Source: Bacteroidaceae bacterium (GTDB taxonomy: Bacteria > Bacteroidota > Bacteroidia > Bacteroidales > Bacteroidaceae). From it: a stretch of 47,096 nucleotides of DNA. The notes beneath the pieces were generated by a model. That model was not told the origin of the DNA. It saw only the letters and a list, made by a program, of their open reading frames with translations, and did not search any database. Below, piece by piece: positions 15,285 to 23,750 of the stretch. A program made the translations under genes and the position numbers. Numbering within the stretch: position 1 is the first letter of the stretch; every line of letters starts with the position of its first letter. The stretch covers positions 1 to 47,096 of the forward strand of contig JAEEZS010000069.1 of assembly GCA_016291905.1 (NCBI GenBank). Direction: 5' to 3'.

Positions 15285-16097
15285 ATGAGGAATAAGGTGC
15301 TTGGCATTGGGAAATCCTTGTCTGCGGGCTCATCGGCTTGCAGGGGTGTCTGTTTTTCACTTTTCATTCTTCATTTTTCGTTCTTCATGAGTTGCTCGCA
15401 GCCGGTGAGGGCGGACTATACGCCGTTTGAGGCTTGCGACAGCCTGGTGACAGCTGCCGTGGAGCAGTATAGCCTGCCGAGGTTCTACCGCTTCCTGCCG
15501 CTGCTGCTGACGGACTGCGACAGCGTATTCGTGGGGCCGTATGCTTCGGGGGCATGGGCGCTCTCAGTGCCGGCAGCGCATCACTACGGGTTGTTGGTGA
15601 ACGACAGCATCGACGAACGGCTGAGCGTCAGCAAGGCCACGCAGGCTGCCGTGCGCTACCTGTGTGACCTGAGGCTGCACTTCGAGGGCAACGACTCGCT
15701 GGTGCTGCTGCAGTATGCCCGCACCATGCCCGTGCTGCGCGTGACTACGGACAGCCTGCTGCCCGCCCTGGAGCGAATAGGGCAGGAGTGGGAGCGCGGA
15801 CACCGGCGCTCGGGATTCCTTGCTCCGCTGGACGTGGCGCGCGAGGATGCCGTGCGACGCGACTCGCTGCTGAAGTTGGAACGCGAGAAACGTGCTGCCG
15901 AGCTGGCTGCCCGCAAGCCGGCTGTAGGAAAGGCGTCGGGGACATCGTCGTACACCATCTACAGGGTGAAGAAAGGCGATGTGCTGGGGCGCATAGCCCA
16001 GCGGCATCATGTGACAGTACGCCAGCTGAAGAAGTGGAACAACCTGAAGGGTGACTTCATCCGTGAAGGGCAGAAACTAAAAATATACAAGTCGTGA
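15285..16097 (+). CDS. LysM-domain lipoprotein, first gene of an acylation-type cluster
   Basis: The product has 270 residues from the ATG at 15285; a TTG two codons earlier is less likely. The N-terminus has a hydrophobic segment ending SFFMSC (Cys about 38), a likely lipobox. The mid-part (about 50-200) is helical and recalls the non-catalytic N-terminal part of lysozyme-like or LysM envelope proteins, without clear active-site residues. The last 50 residues are a LysM domain (SYTIYRVKKGDVLGRIAQRH...LKIYKS) expected to bind peptidoglycan. The stop overlaps the GTG start of the next gene (GTGA), so the four downstream genes are translationally linked. The hydrophobic segment is encoded by TTCATTCTTCATTTTTC-type repeat DNA. 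The function is inferred: tethering an acylation machine to the wall. Confidence 0.75.
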   Translation: MRNKVLGIGKSLSAGSSACRGVCFSLFILHFSFFMSCSQPVRADYTPFEACDSLVTAAVEQYSLPRFYRFLPLLLTDCDSVFVGPYASGAWALSVPAAHHYGLLVNDSIDERLSVSKATQAAVRYLCDLRLHFEGNDSLVLLQYARTMPVLRVTTDSLLPALERIGQEWERGHRRSGFLAPLDVAREDAVRRDSLLKLEREKRAAELAARKPAVGKASGTSSYTIYRVKKGDVLGRIAQRHHVTVRQLKKWNNLKGDFIREGQKLKIYKS

Positions 16098-17485
16098 AAC
16101 CCTATAAGATAACCCTGTTCCTGTTTTCGGTGATTGCCGTGCTGGCTGTCCTGTGCCTGGTGTTCCCGGCTGACGGCATCCGTGCGGGCAACCTGACGCT
16201 TTCGTTCCCCTCGCTGGCCGAGGTGCTGAACACCGAAGCCCCCGAGGAGGCTGCCATGCCCGAGGAGAGCCCTGAAGAGCTGCTGGCACGCCAGCTGGAG
16301 AACATGCGCATGCAGGAGCGCGAGCAATACCTCACCTATTTCCGTGAGAGCAACATCCGCTTCAACCTGCCCGACGACGACCTGACGTGGTTTGACGACT
16401 TGTTTGAGGCACTGGAGCATAGCGACAGCAGCCGCGTGCGCATCATGCACTATGGCGACTCGCAGATTGAGGGCGACCGTATCACGGGCGTCATCCGCGA
16501 GGAACTGCAGGAGACCTTCGGAGGCATTGGCCCGGGCCTCATGCCCATCATCGAGACGGTGGGCAGCATCAACACGGGACAGGCTTGCAGCGCCGAACTG
16601 CGCCGTGCCCTTGCCTATGGCCCTGCAGAGGCGCGTGCACGTAGCGGCAACTATGGTGTGATGGGGCAGGTGGCCTACCTCGACACCTTCGTGGTGGTGA
16701 GCGTATGGCCTCGCATCAAGGAGAAGAAACATTGCCGGAAGTTCACCCGCGTGACGTTGCTGGCAGACAACATAGGCTCGAAACTCTACGTCACCTGCAA
16801 GGGCGATCGGCGCGTGATAGAGCCCACAAAAGAGATGCAGCGCATCACCTTCCAGTTCCCCGACTCGACGGAGCGCGTGTCGCTCTCCATGTCGGGCTAT
16901 GCCAATCTCTACGGCATCTTGCTGGATGGCGAAAGTGGCGTGTGCGTGGACAATATCCCCATGCGTGGTTGCTCGGGCACGATGTTTACTGCCATCAACC
17001 GTCGGCATCTCAGCGAATTCTACGAAAAGGAGAACGTTCGCCTTATCCTGCTGGAATATGGGGGCAACTCCGTGCCCTACCTGAAGACGGACAAAAGCAT
17101 CCATGACTATGCTGCCTCGGTGGACCGTCAGATTCGCTACCTCCAGCAGCAGGCTCCCGAGGCAAAAATCCTTCTCATCGGGCCGTCTGACATGTCCACG
17201 CGTATCAAGGGCTCGTGGCAGACGTATCCCAAGCTGCCTGCCATCATCGACTCGCTGCGTACGACAGCCAACCGTGCCGGAGCAGCCTACTGGGATATGT
17301 ATGAGGTGATGGGCGGACACAACAGCATGGCGCAATGGTGCACGCAGAATCCTCCTCTGGCAGGCTCGGACCATATCCACTTTACCAAAAAGGGTGGTGA
17401 GCGTGTGGCAGACCTCTTCTGCAAGTCGCTCATGCTCTATTACGACTATTACCGCTGGCGCAAACCCAAGGAGGAGACCAAATGA
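16094..17485 (+). CDS. SGNH/GDSL hydrolase-fold protein (membrane-anchored)
   Basis: The product has 463 residues. A single N-terminal membrane helix (6-25) is followed by a charged linker (about 45-100), so the rest should be periplasmic. Block I is IMHYGDSQIEGD (Ser123), the Asn block is probably LLEYGGNSVPY, and the Asp/His pair is GSDHIHFTKKG (Asp426, His429). Such proteins act as esterases or, beside MBOAT proteins, as the periplasmic half of O-acetyltransferases, as PatB and AlgJ/AlgX do. The GTG start overlaps the preceding stop, and the stop overlaps the next ATG. Acetyl transfer here is an inference from the neighbourhood. Confidence 0.8.
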   Translation: MKPYKITLFLFSVIAVLAVLCLVFPADGIRAGNLTLSFPSLAEVLNTEAPEEAAMPEESPEELLARQLENMRMQEREQYLTYFRESNIRFNLPDDDLTWFDDLFEALEHSDSSRVRIMHYGDSQIEGDRITGVIREELQETFGGIGPGLMPIIETVGSINTGQACSAELRRALAYGPAEARARSGNYGVMGQVAYLDTFVVVSVWPRIKEKKHCRKFTRVTLLADNIGSKLYVTCKGDRRVIEPTKEMQRITFQFPDSTERVSLSMSGYANLYGILLDGESGVCVDNIPMRGCSGTMFTAINRRHLSEFYEKENVRLILLEYGGNSVPYLKTDKSIHDYAASVDRQIRYLQQQAPEAKILLIGPSDMSTRIKGSWQTYPKLPAIIDSLRTTANRAGAAYWDMYEVMGGHNSMAQWCTQNPPLAGSDHIHFTKKGGERVADLFCKSLMLYYDYYRWRKPKEETK

Positions 17486-18795
17486 TGAAACGCTACGCTA
17501 TATGCCTGTTGCTGCTACTCACGGCGCTGAGCTTGTCTGCGCAGCCGAACCGCTCGGCGGTGACGGACTCTGTGATAAGGAACGTGGTGAGCCACCTGCT
17601 GCCGGGCAACAACCGTCTGCTCTGCCCGCTGCCGTATTACGACTGTCTGCACTACGACCGTACGGGGCTCCATTTCCCCGCAGGGCGTGAAGCGCAGGAC
17701 GGCTTCTACGAGAAGCTGGACAGCCTGCTGCTGTTCCATAGCCGTAACGTCAGCGTGTGGCATGTGGGGGGCAGCCATGTGCAGGCCGACTTCTTCTCGC
17801 ACCGGATGCGTAGCAACCTCACGGACATGCAACCGGGGAACATTGCCGTGCGGGGCATCCTGTTTCCCTTCGGCATGGCAAACACGAACTGGAACCACAA
17901 CTACCGTATGGAATACACGGGCACGTGGACAACGGGACGGAATATCCAGCGCGATGCAGCCTTCGACTTCGGCATCAGCGGTATTGCCGCTTCGACGACG
18001 GACACCCTGGCCTCGCTGACGCTGGTGCTGAACGTGGGGATGACGCCCACATGGTCGTTCAGCCGCCTGCGGGTGATGGGGTATGCCTCGTCGGGCGTGG
18101 TGCGCCCGTTTGCCGTGGAGGAGCGGGAGGGGCTTCGTGACACCCTGTTTGCCTGCCCCGACACGCTGCATGGGGGCTGGGTGCTGCCCTTTGAAACCCT
18201 GCGCGACTCCACAACCGTCTTTTTCCGCCTCCCGCAGGGTGAGACGTTCACGTTGACAGGGCTGATACCCGAGAACGACCTCACGGGCATCAGCTACTAT
18301 TCGTCGGGCATCAACGGAGCTGCCGTGCCCACGTGGCTGCGTTGCTCATGCCTGCCTCGTGACCTGGGGCTGGTACGCCCCGACCTGGTGGTGTTTGCCA
18401 TTGGCGTGAACGATGCTGCCGTACCTTATGGCGACTTTAATGCCGAGGCGTTCAAGAATGGCTACCGGCGTCTGATTCGCATGGTGGAGAACGTCTCGCC
18501 CGGGTGTGCGTATATCTTCATCACCAACAACGACACGTACCGACGTGAGTCGCGCCGTGTAAAGCGGGCGAACCGTAATGCGCCGCTGGTGCAGAAGGCC
18601 TTCTATGAGTTGGCAGAGGAGTTCGGGGGCGCCGTGTGGGATGTGTTTGACTTCATGGGCGGCCTCGACAGCAGCCCCCGCTGGCGCGATGCAGGCTTGA
18701 TGACGACGGACCTCATCCATTTCACGCGCACGGGCTATGAGCTGCTGGGCGACCTGCTTTACAACGCTCTCATTGACGATTACATGGCAAGATAA
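17482..18795 (+). CDS. Second SGNH/GDSL hydrolase-fold protein
   Basis: The product has 437 residues with a cleavable signal peptide (about 1-20, LSLSAQ). The catalytic Ser98 lies in VWHVGGSHVQAD, where the usual GDS is GGS. An Asn block VVFAIGVNDAAVP and the end pair TTDLIHFTRTGY (Asp410, His413) are present, so the triad is complete. An extra beta-rich region (about 150-280) sits inside the fold, as in carbohydrate-binding PatB/AlgX-type proteins. ATG start options are 17482 and 17485; the former overlaps the previous stop. The pair of unequal SGNH proteins suggests division of labour, for example one transferring and one presenting or removing acyl groups. This is inference. Confidence 0.8.
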   Translation: MMKRYAICLLLLLTALSLSAQPNRSAVTDSVIRNVVSHLLPGNNRLLCPLPYYDCLHYDRTGLHFPAGREAQDGFYEKLDSLLLFHSRNVSVWHVGGSHVQADFFSHRMRSNLTDMQPGNIAVRGILFPFGMANTNWNHNYRMEYTGTWTTGRNIQRDAAFDFGISGIAASTTDTLASLTLVLNVGMTPTWSFSRLRVMGYASSGVVRPFAVEEREGLRDTLFACPDTLHGGWVLPFETLRDSTTVFFRLPQGETFTLTGLIPENDLTGISYYSSGINGAAVPTWLRCSCLPRDLGLVRPDLVVFAIGVNDAAVPYGDFNAEAFKNGYRRLIRMVENVSPGCAYIFITNNDTYRRESRRVKRANRNAPLVQKAFYELAEEFGGAVWDVFDFMGGLDSSPRWRDAGLMTTDLIHFTRTGYELLGDLLYNALIDDYMAR

Positions 18796-18802
18796 ATACG
18801 CT

Positions 18803-20692
18803 ATGGAGCAACTGGTCCCCTTCCTCAAACATGTCTTTCTCTTTCAGGAGAACTCGCCGTTGCTCTTTACACAGTTCTATTTCTGGGCGTTCTTTGCTGT
18901 TGTCTTTGCGATATTCAGCCTGATACACAGCAAGCGCCTGCTGCGCAATGCGTTCCTATTCTTTGTTAGCCTTTTCTTCTACTATAAGACGAGCGGCTTG
19001 TTTGTGCTGATTCTGCTGTTTGTGACGTGCTCAGACTTCTTCATAGCCAAGCGGATTCACCGGGCTCCGACGGAGCGCCGACGGAAGGCATGGCTGGTGC
19101 TGAGCGTGGTGATTGACCTTGCGTTGCTCTGCTATTTCAAGTATGCCTATTTCTTTACAGACATAGTCAACCAGCTCTTTCATATCCACTTCCGAATTTT
19201 CGACATCTTCTCGTGGGTGGGGAATATCCTGTGCGGAAGGGACTTGTTCAACGTGGACAAGATTGTGCTCCCCGTGGGCATCTCGTTCTTCACGTTCCAG
19301 ATTATCAGCTACACGGTGGATGTCTATCGGCGCAAGGTGGAGCCCGTTCGCAACATCCTGGACTTCGGCTTCTACGTCAGCTTCTTTCCGCAGTTGGTAG
19401 CGGGACCCATCGTGCGGGCATCGGAGTTCATTCCGCAACTCTACAAGCCCTATTTCCTTGGACGACGGCAGTTTGGTGTTGCCGTGTTCTGGATAATGAA
19501 CGGCCTGATGAAGAAGCTGATTCTCTCGGACTACCTGGCTGTCAACTTCATAGACCGTGTGTTTGAGAATCCGCTGCTGTTCAGCGGTTTTGAGAATCTG
19601 AGCGCGTTGTTCTGCTACTCGTTGCAGGTGTATGCCGACTTCTCGGGCTATACGGACATAGCCATTGGTGTGGCTATGCTGATGGGCTTCTATCTGCCGC
19701 AGAACTTCAACTCGCCCTACAAGGCACCCAACCCTGCCAACTTCTGGAAGCGTTGGCACATGTCGCTGAGCCGCTGGCTACAGAACTATCTGTATATCCC
19801 CCTTGGGGGTAACCGGAATACGACGTTCGGCACCTACTTCTGGCTGGGGCTGATAAGCCTTATCGTGCTTATCCTGAGTGGCAGCTGGGTGGTGACAGCC
19901 ATCATCGTGGCAGCAGCCGTGGGCGTGCTTATCGCCATCCGCGTGACGAAGGAGAAACCCAAGCGCCGGAAACTGCTGATGGGAAACCTCAACTCCTTCA
20001 TCACTATGCTGCTGGGCGGATTGTGGCACGGAGCATCGTGGAACTTTGTGATTTGGGGCGGTTTGAACGGCATTGGCATGATTGTCTATAAGTTCTGGAA
20101 GGAGATGACGTGGCACATGCGCATGGCGCTAGTGCTGGGCGTCACCCTGATGCTGTTTGTGCTGACACAACGGGTGCCGCAGCCTGTGTTCAACGTGTTC
20201 TTCGTTTGGATGATGGTGGTGACGATAGGTACCCTTGTGCGTTACGTATGGCATTTCATGGAAAAGGGGCTGAAGAATGTGCCGGCATCGTTAGGCAAAA
20301 TGACAGGCGGAATGGCCAATGCGTGGGCAATCGTTCAGACGTTTACCTTTATCACGTTTACGCGCCTGTTTTTCCGCTCGGGCTCAAACCTTGACCCTGC
20401 CACAGCCAACCAGGAGGCATGGAACACGGCAAAGAATATGGTGAACCAGATTGGCTCGGCGTGGGGCGGGGTAGAGGTGTGGACGATTGTTAGTGCCTAT
20501 TGGAAGGTGTTTGTCCTGTTCGGCCTCGGCATGATTATCCATTGGTTGCCTGCTCGTTGGAAACGTTGGTATCGGATAAACATCGCCTTGATGCCTATGC
20601 CGATACTCGTGTTGATGATGGTCGGAGTGGTGTTTGTCGTTTACCAGTTTATCACCTCCGGCCTGCAGGCATTTATCTACTTCCAGTTCTAA
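18803..20692 (+). CDS. MBOAT family membrane-bound O-acyltransferase (AlgI/PatA-like)
   Basis: The product has 629 residues with about a dozen hydrophobic segments. The start at 18803 (MEQLVPFLKHVF) is the first ATG after the previous stop; an upstream frame extension overlaps that gene and is not needed. Hallmarks are VAGPIVRASEFIPQL, the YADFSGYTDIAIGVAMLMG and NFNSPYKAPNPANFWKRWHM signatures, LSRWLQNYLYIPLGGNR, and the conserved histidine in GGLWHGASWNF. AlgI/PatA-type proteins move an acyl group, usually acetyl, across the inner membrane to a periplasmic partner. It lies 7 nt behind the second SGNH gene. The C-terminus is longer than in AlgI, with extra membrane segments. The acceptor (peptidoglycan or a surface glycan) is unknown. 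Confidence 0.9.
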   Translation: MEQLVPFLKHVFLFQENSPLLFTQFYFWAFFAVVFAIFSLIHSKRLLRNAFLFFVSLFFYYKTSGLFVLILLFVTCSDFFIAKRIHRAPTERRRKAWLVLSVVIDLALLCYFKYAYFFTDIVNQLFHIHFRIFDIFSWVGNILCGRDLFNVDKIVLPVGISFFTFQIISYTVDVYRRKVEPVRNILDFGFYVSFFPQLVAGPIVRASEFIPQLYKPYFLGRRQFGVAVFWIMNGLMKKLILSDYLAVNFIDRVFENPLLFSGFENLSALFCYSLQVYADFSGYTDIAIGVAMLMGFYLPQNFNSPYKAPNPANFWKRWHMSLSRWLQNYLYIPLGGNRNTTFGTYFWLGLISLIVLILSGSWVVTAIIVAAAVGVLIAIRVTKEKPKRRKLLMGNLNSFITMLLGGLWHGASWNFVIWGGLNGIGMIVYKFWKEMTWHMRMALVLGVTLMLFVLTQRVPQPVFNVFFVWMMVVTIGTLVRYVWHFMEKGLKNVPASLGKMTGGMANAWAIVQTFTFITFTRLFFRSGSNLDPATANQEAWNTAKNMVNQIGSAWGGVEVWTIVSAYWKVFVLFGLGMIIHWLPARWKRWYRINIALMPMPILVLMMVGVVFVVYQFITSGLQAFIYFQF

Positions 20693-20695
20693 GCG

Positions 20696-20962
20696 TTATT
20701 CGCAAAGACCAGCGTCCTGCCAAGCCTTGGCCAGCTCTTGGGTGTCAGCTAAGGCTGTAGCCTCGTTGACCTCGTATTCCATCCGGAGCAGCTCAGCCAT
20801 CGACTCAGGGGTAAACTCCTTTCCCACAATAGACTTCCAAAGGTACGCGGCAGTCTCGTTGAGACTGATGATTTTATTGAAGTCGATGTTCTGAACGCCT
20901 TTGGCGACGATGATGTTTTCGCCGCACATCTCTCTAAGTTCGAATCCTTCCTTGATTTTCAT
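20696..20962 (-). CDS. PqqD-like peptide-binding protein
   Basis: The product has 88 residues and belongs by eye to the PqqD/RRE fold: beta strands in ENIIVAKG and FNKIISLN, then NETAAYLWKSIVGKEFTPESMAELL, the typical 'LN-E-A-LW' motif, and a helical end. PqqD domains bind leader peptides of ribosomally made, modified peptides. No precursor peptide and no radical SAM enzyme are visible here. It is the last gene behind murF, the kinase-like gene and the S24/S26 gene, 25 nt after the last. Its 3' end meets the MBOAT gene end-to-end with 3 nt between. The family is moderately certain; the partner peptide is unknown. Confidence 0.75.
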   Translation of the reverse strand: MKIKEGFELREMCGENIIVAKGVQNIDFNKIISLNETAAYLWKSIVGKEFTPESMAELLRMEYEVNEATALADTQELAKAWQDAGLCE

Positions 20963-20987
20963 TGTCGTATGGTTTTGTTGTGTTGTT

Positions 20988-21455
20988 TTATCTCCAGTTT
21001 AAAGGCAGCCTGCGATGGATAGCTAAAAGCCAACGGCGCACGGGGGTCAGACGCATCCAAAGCTTTGAATAACGCTTCCAGTGCTTTCCTTCGGTGCTGT
21101 ATTCCTTTCCTTTGCGGATAACAGCCAGGGCATTTGCTTTGACATCGGCCTTCGTGCACGACTCAGTCCCGCGGATGTTGCCGTCGCCCATGAGGGTGAC
21201 GTTCTCTCCGTCAATGGCTATGATACGATGGAATACGTATTTCCCAGGGGCAATCTCAGCCAGCACGGCATCGCCTATGTTGATGTGTGTGACGTGGGCG
21301 AGCACAATGCTGTCGCGACGGTCCTCCAGGAAGGGACGCATGCTGTTGCCTCGCACACGTAACGTGGCGGTATGCCCCTCCTCCAGCAGATCCGTGATTC
21401 CTTTTAAGAGTACCTCATTGGGCAGTTCAACGATGTTCTCTTGGGCTTGTTGCAT
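20988..21455 (-). CDS. S24/S26-family protein (signal-peptidase-like)
   Basis: The product has 155 residues from the ATG at 21455 (MQQAQENIVEL); longer readings run into the neighbouring gene and look non-coding. The core is TLRVRGNSMRPFL with the serine of S24/S26 peptidases, then IGDAVLAEIAPGKYVFHRIIAID and LMGDGN. The His in VFHRI recalls the Ser-His type of signal peptidase (SipW/archaeal) rather than the Ser-Lys type. There is no N-terminal membrane helix, so it is probably cytoplasmic or loosely membrane-bound. It sits between an HPr-kinase-like gene and a PqqD-like gene, an arrangement that suggests processing of a small peptide. This is inference from context. Confidence 0.72.
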   Translation of the reverse strand: MQQAQENIVELPNEVLLKGITDLLEEGHTATLRVRGNSMRPFLEDRRDSIVLAHVTHINIGDAVLAEIAPGKYVFHRIIAIDGENVTLMGDGNIRGTESCTKADVKANALAVIRKGKEYSTEGKHWKRYSKLWMRLTPVRRWLLAIHRRLPLNWR

Positions 21456-21478
21456 AGAAGTGTTGACTTGTAGGGCTG

Positions 21479-22357
21479 TTATTTGACAAATACGGCATTG
21501 TAGCACACTTCTGCGGCTTCTTGGTCGGGCCGGCAGCCGAGCGTGTAGCATGGTACATGGGCAATCAGCAGGCTGATGCTGTCGTAGATGCCGTTATAGA
21601 CTCGGTCGTCCCATTTCATGGAGGAGACGGAGGGGAGCAGGGCGGAGAGGGCCTCCAAGGTTTTGTCCCTCGAGATATGGTTGATTTTCTCCTGCCGGAT
21701 GCGGACGAAGGCTCCTACGGGAGCGCTGATGTTTCGGTAGCAGGGCGTCTTTCCGCTCCACGGAGAGCCATAGACAATAGCCCCTTGCTCAGTTGCAACC
21801 ACAACGGGGTTGTCGTCGTTCATTAGTTCACTGCCGGGGATATGCTTCAACCACAGGCTGCTATGTGTGCTTTTGCCTGTGCCGCTTACCCCGAGGAAGA
21901 GGTAACCGTGCCCCCCGTTCTTGATGACAGAGGCGTGAAACAACAACGTGTTCTTGTCCGCAGCAGCAAAGGCATAGAGGAGCATGATGCTGTTGTTGGC
22001 AGCAAAGCTACGTGCCCATGTGCTGCCACGCAACGCCAATGTGGCTTCGGTGAAGAGGGCGTTTGTCTGCAGCAAGCCACAGAAATCCGCTCCAGGAGGG
22101 GCAATTAGGAATTCGTAGCTGTCGTCGGCAAGGCGATGGACGTTGAAGTCGGCTCCTCCGCAATCGAATTCTCCGATGAGTTCTCCGTTTTCAGCAGGGG
22201 AGAGATTATCGTCAATAGTAAGCGTGAAAAGCAAGTCTTCGCCTTCCTTGGGGGTGTATGCGAACGGCTCGCACGAAGGTAAGTAATTCTGCTTGTCGCT
22301 TTCTGGTGTGCGGAATGCAAATACCTGTTCGGCTACTTTATAATAATGAGTATTCAT
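21479..22357 (-). CDS. HPr kinase/phosphorylase-like ATPase
   Basis: The product has 292 residues. The C-terminal half resembles the HprK catalytic domain: LLFHASVIKNGGHGYLFLG, P-loop GVSGTGKST (156-164), ELMNDDNPVVV (acidic pair 181-182), and YGSPWSGKTPCYRN. It lacks the N-terminal HprK regulatory domain, and residues 1-110 look like the helper region seen in peptide-cluster kinases. Similar stand-alone kinases phosphorylate lasso-type peptides, but the substrate here is unknown. It starts 6 nt after the murF stop, so it is co-transcribed with a cell-wall gene. No HPr gene is visible in the window. Confidence 0.75.
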   Translation of the reverse strand: MNTHYYKVAEQVFAFRTPESDKQNYLPSCEPFAYTPKEGEDLLFTLTIDDNLSPAENGELIGEFDCGGADFNVHRLADDSYEFLIAPPGADFCGLLQTNALFTEATLALRGSTWARSFAANNSIMLLYAFAAADKNTLLFHASVIKNGGHGYLFLGVSGTGKSTHSSLWLKHIPGSELMNDDNPVVVATEQGAIVYGSPWSGKTPCYRNISAPVGAFVRIRQEKINHISRDKTLEALSALLPSVSSMKWDDRVYNGIYDSISLLIAHVPCYTLGCRPDQEAAEVCYNAVFVK

Positions 22358-22363
22358 AATCTA

Positions 22364-23668
22364 TTAGAGGTGGGGGATTAACTGGGGTAGATGGACGCTG
22401 TTAGAGCCTTTGATGAGGACGGTCATTCCCTCGGGACGTTCGGCTTGCACGGCTTGGATGGCAGCTTCTACGTTTTCGAAGTTCCTGAATGGGAACAAGG
22501 CGTTGCTGAAGTTGTGGCCTATGGTCCAGACTTGCTGAAAGTCCAGTGTGGAAAGGAGCTGCAGGATGGCGAGGTGCTCTTCTTCGCTGGCTTCGCCCAG
22601 TTCCTTCATCTCACCCAGAATAACCATCTTCTTTTCGCCCTCTATTTGTGCAAAGTTTTCCAAGGCCGCCTTCATGCTGGTGGGATTAGCGTTGTAGGCA
22701 TCGACGATGAGGGTGTTGTGCTCCGTCTTCAGAAGCTGCGACCGGCTGTTCGTGGGCTTGTAGGAGCGGATGGCTTCGTTGATATTGTCGGGGCTGACGC
22801 CGAAATGGGTGCCAACGGCAGCAGCACAGAGGACGTTGTCGATATTATACCGTCCAACCAGCTGCGTCTGCACGTCTCGCCCATGTTCATCGGTGGTACT
22901 CCAGCGGAAGGAGAGATAGGGGTTGCAGTCGAGCACTTCGCCGTAAACGAGCCGGCCCTCTTGCTTTTCCCCTGTTCCATAACAACATGTCCTTAGGCCT
23001 TTAGCCAAGTCTTTCAAGATTGGGTCGTTGTCGTTTAGGAAGACAAAGCCACCCTCCCGCTCTCTCAGAAAGTCGTAAAGCTCTCCCTTCGTATGGATGA
23101 CGCCTTCGAACGAGCCAAAACCCTCGAGATGTGCACGGCCCACGTTGGTGATAAGACCACAGTCTGGCTCTGCTATTTCCACCAGCTCACGAATGTCGCC
23201 CGGATGACTGGCTCCCATCTCAACGACGGCAAGCTCATGCTTATGGCTCAGTTGTAGTAAGGTGAGCGGAACGCCGATGGAATTGTTGAGGTTGCCCTGT
23301 GTGAAGTGTGTGCGGAATTTCCGGCTTAATACGGCTGCAATCAGTTCCTTCGTTGTTGTCTTGCCATTGGTGCCGGTAATGCCTATGATGGGTAACCCGA
23401 GCTGACGACGATGATAGCGTGCCAGCGCCTGAAGTGCTTTCAGAGTGTTGTCGACAAACAACAGACGGGGATTAGAGGCATCATAGACATCTCTGTCGTC
23501 CACGACGGCATAGGTACATCCCGCTTCCAAGGCAGCCTGTGCATATTGGTTGCCGTTGAAGCGTTCCCCTCGCAGCGCAAAGAACATGGTCCCTTCGCGG
23601 CACGAACGCGTGTCGGTAGTGACACCGCTGCTTTTTTGGAAATACGAATAGAGTTCTTCGGTTCTCAT
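22364..23668 (-). CDS. murF: UDP-N-acetylmuramoyl-tripeptide--D-alanyl-D-alanine ligase
   Basis: The enzyme adds D-Ala-D-Ala to the peptidoglycan precursor in the cytoplasm with ATP. Motifs are GVTTDTRSCREGTMFFALRGERFNGNQYA (UDP-sugar region), GITGTNGKTTTKEL (ATP), NLNNSIGVPLTLL, VVEMGASHPGDI and DAYNANPTSMKAALENF. The start is set at 23668 (MRTEELYSYF); an ATG two codons earlier (23674) is possible. The reading frame stays open upstream to 23809, but that part overlaps folP and crosses the promoter. The product has about 434 residues, normal for MurF. A -7 box TAACTTTG ends 16 nt before the start, so the leader is very short. Confidence 0.95.
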   Translation of the reverse strand: MRTEELYSYFQKSSGVTTDTRSCREGTMFFALRGERFNGNQYAQAALEAGCTYAVVDDRDVYDASNPRLLFVDNTLKALQALARYHRRQLGLPIIGITGTNGKTTTKELIAAVLSRKFRTHFTQGNLNNSIGVPLTLLQLSHKHELAVVEMGASHPGDIRELVEIAEPDCGLITNVGRAHLEGFGSFEGVIHTKGELYDFLREREGGFVFLNDNDPILKDLAKGLRTCCYGTGEKQEGRLVYGEVLDCNPYLSFRWSTTDEHGRDVQTQLVGRYNIDNVLCAAAVGTHFGVSPDNINEAIRSYKPTNSRSQLLKTEHNTLIVDAYNANPTSMKAALENFAQIEGEKKMVILGEMKELGEASEEEHLAILQLLSTLDFQQVWTIGHNFSNALFPFRNFENVEAAIQAVQAERPEGMTVLIKGSNSVHLPQLIPHL

Positions 23669-23683
23669 TGTCATTTTGAGCGG

Positions 23684-23691
23684 CAAAGTTA
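23684..23691 (-). promoter_or_regulatory. -7 box of the murF operon
   Basis: TAACTTTG on the minus strand is a full match to TAnnTTTG. No good -33 box is seen. Transcription would begin 3-9 nt before the murF start codon, giving a nearly leaderless mRNA. Confidence 0.5.
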
Positions 23692-23733
23692 CAAAAAAAA
23701 AACGAATTTCATTATGAAAACAAAAAAAGAGCG

Positions 23734-23741
23734 TATATTTG
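23734..23741 (+). promoter_or_regulatory. -7 box of folP-cdaA
   Basis: TATATTTG on the plus strand ends 9 nt before the folP ATG at 23751, so the transcript may start within a few bases of the start codon. No clear -33 box is seen. It is divergent to the murF box, 42 nt away. Confidence 0.5.
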
Positions 23742-23750
23742 TAGGCAATT

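Noticed and set aside
13658..15367. 569-codon minus-strand frame opposite ruvC-purN-mazG
   Set aside because: It is antisense to three well-supported genes and its translation has no domain; it includes the repeat word FNLQSS from intergenic DNA.
18737..18802. N-terminal extension of the MBOAT protein
   Set aside because: The added 22 codons overlap the end of the second SGNH gene; the ATG at 18803 starts a typical hydrophobic N-terminus.
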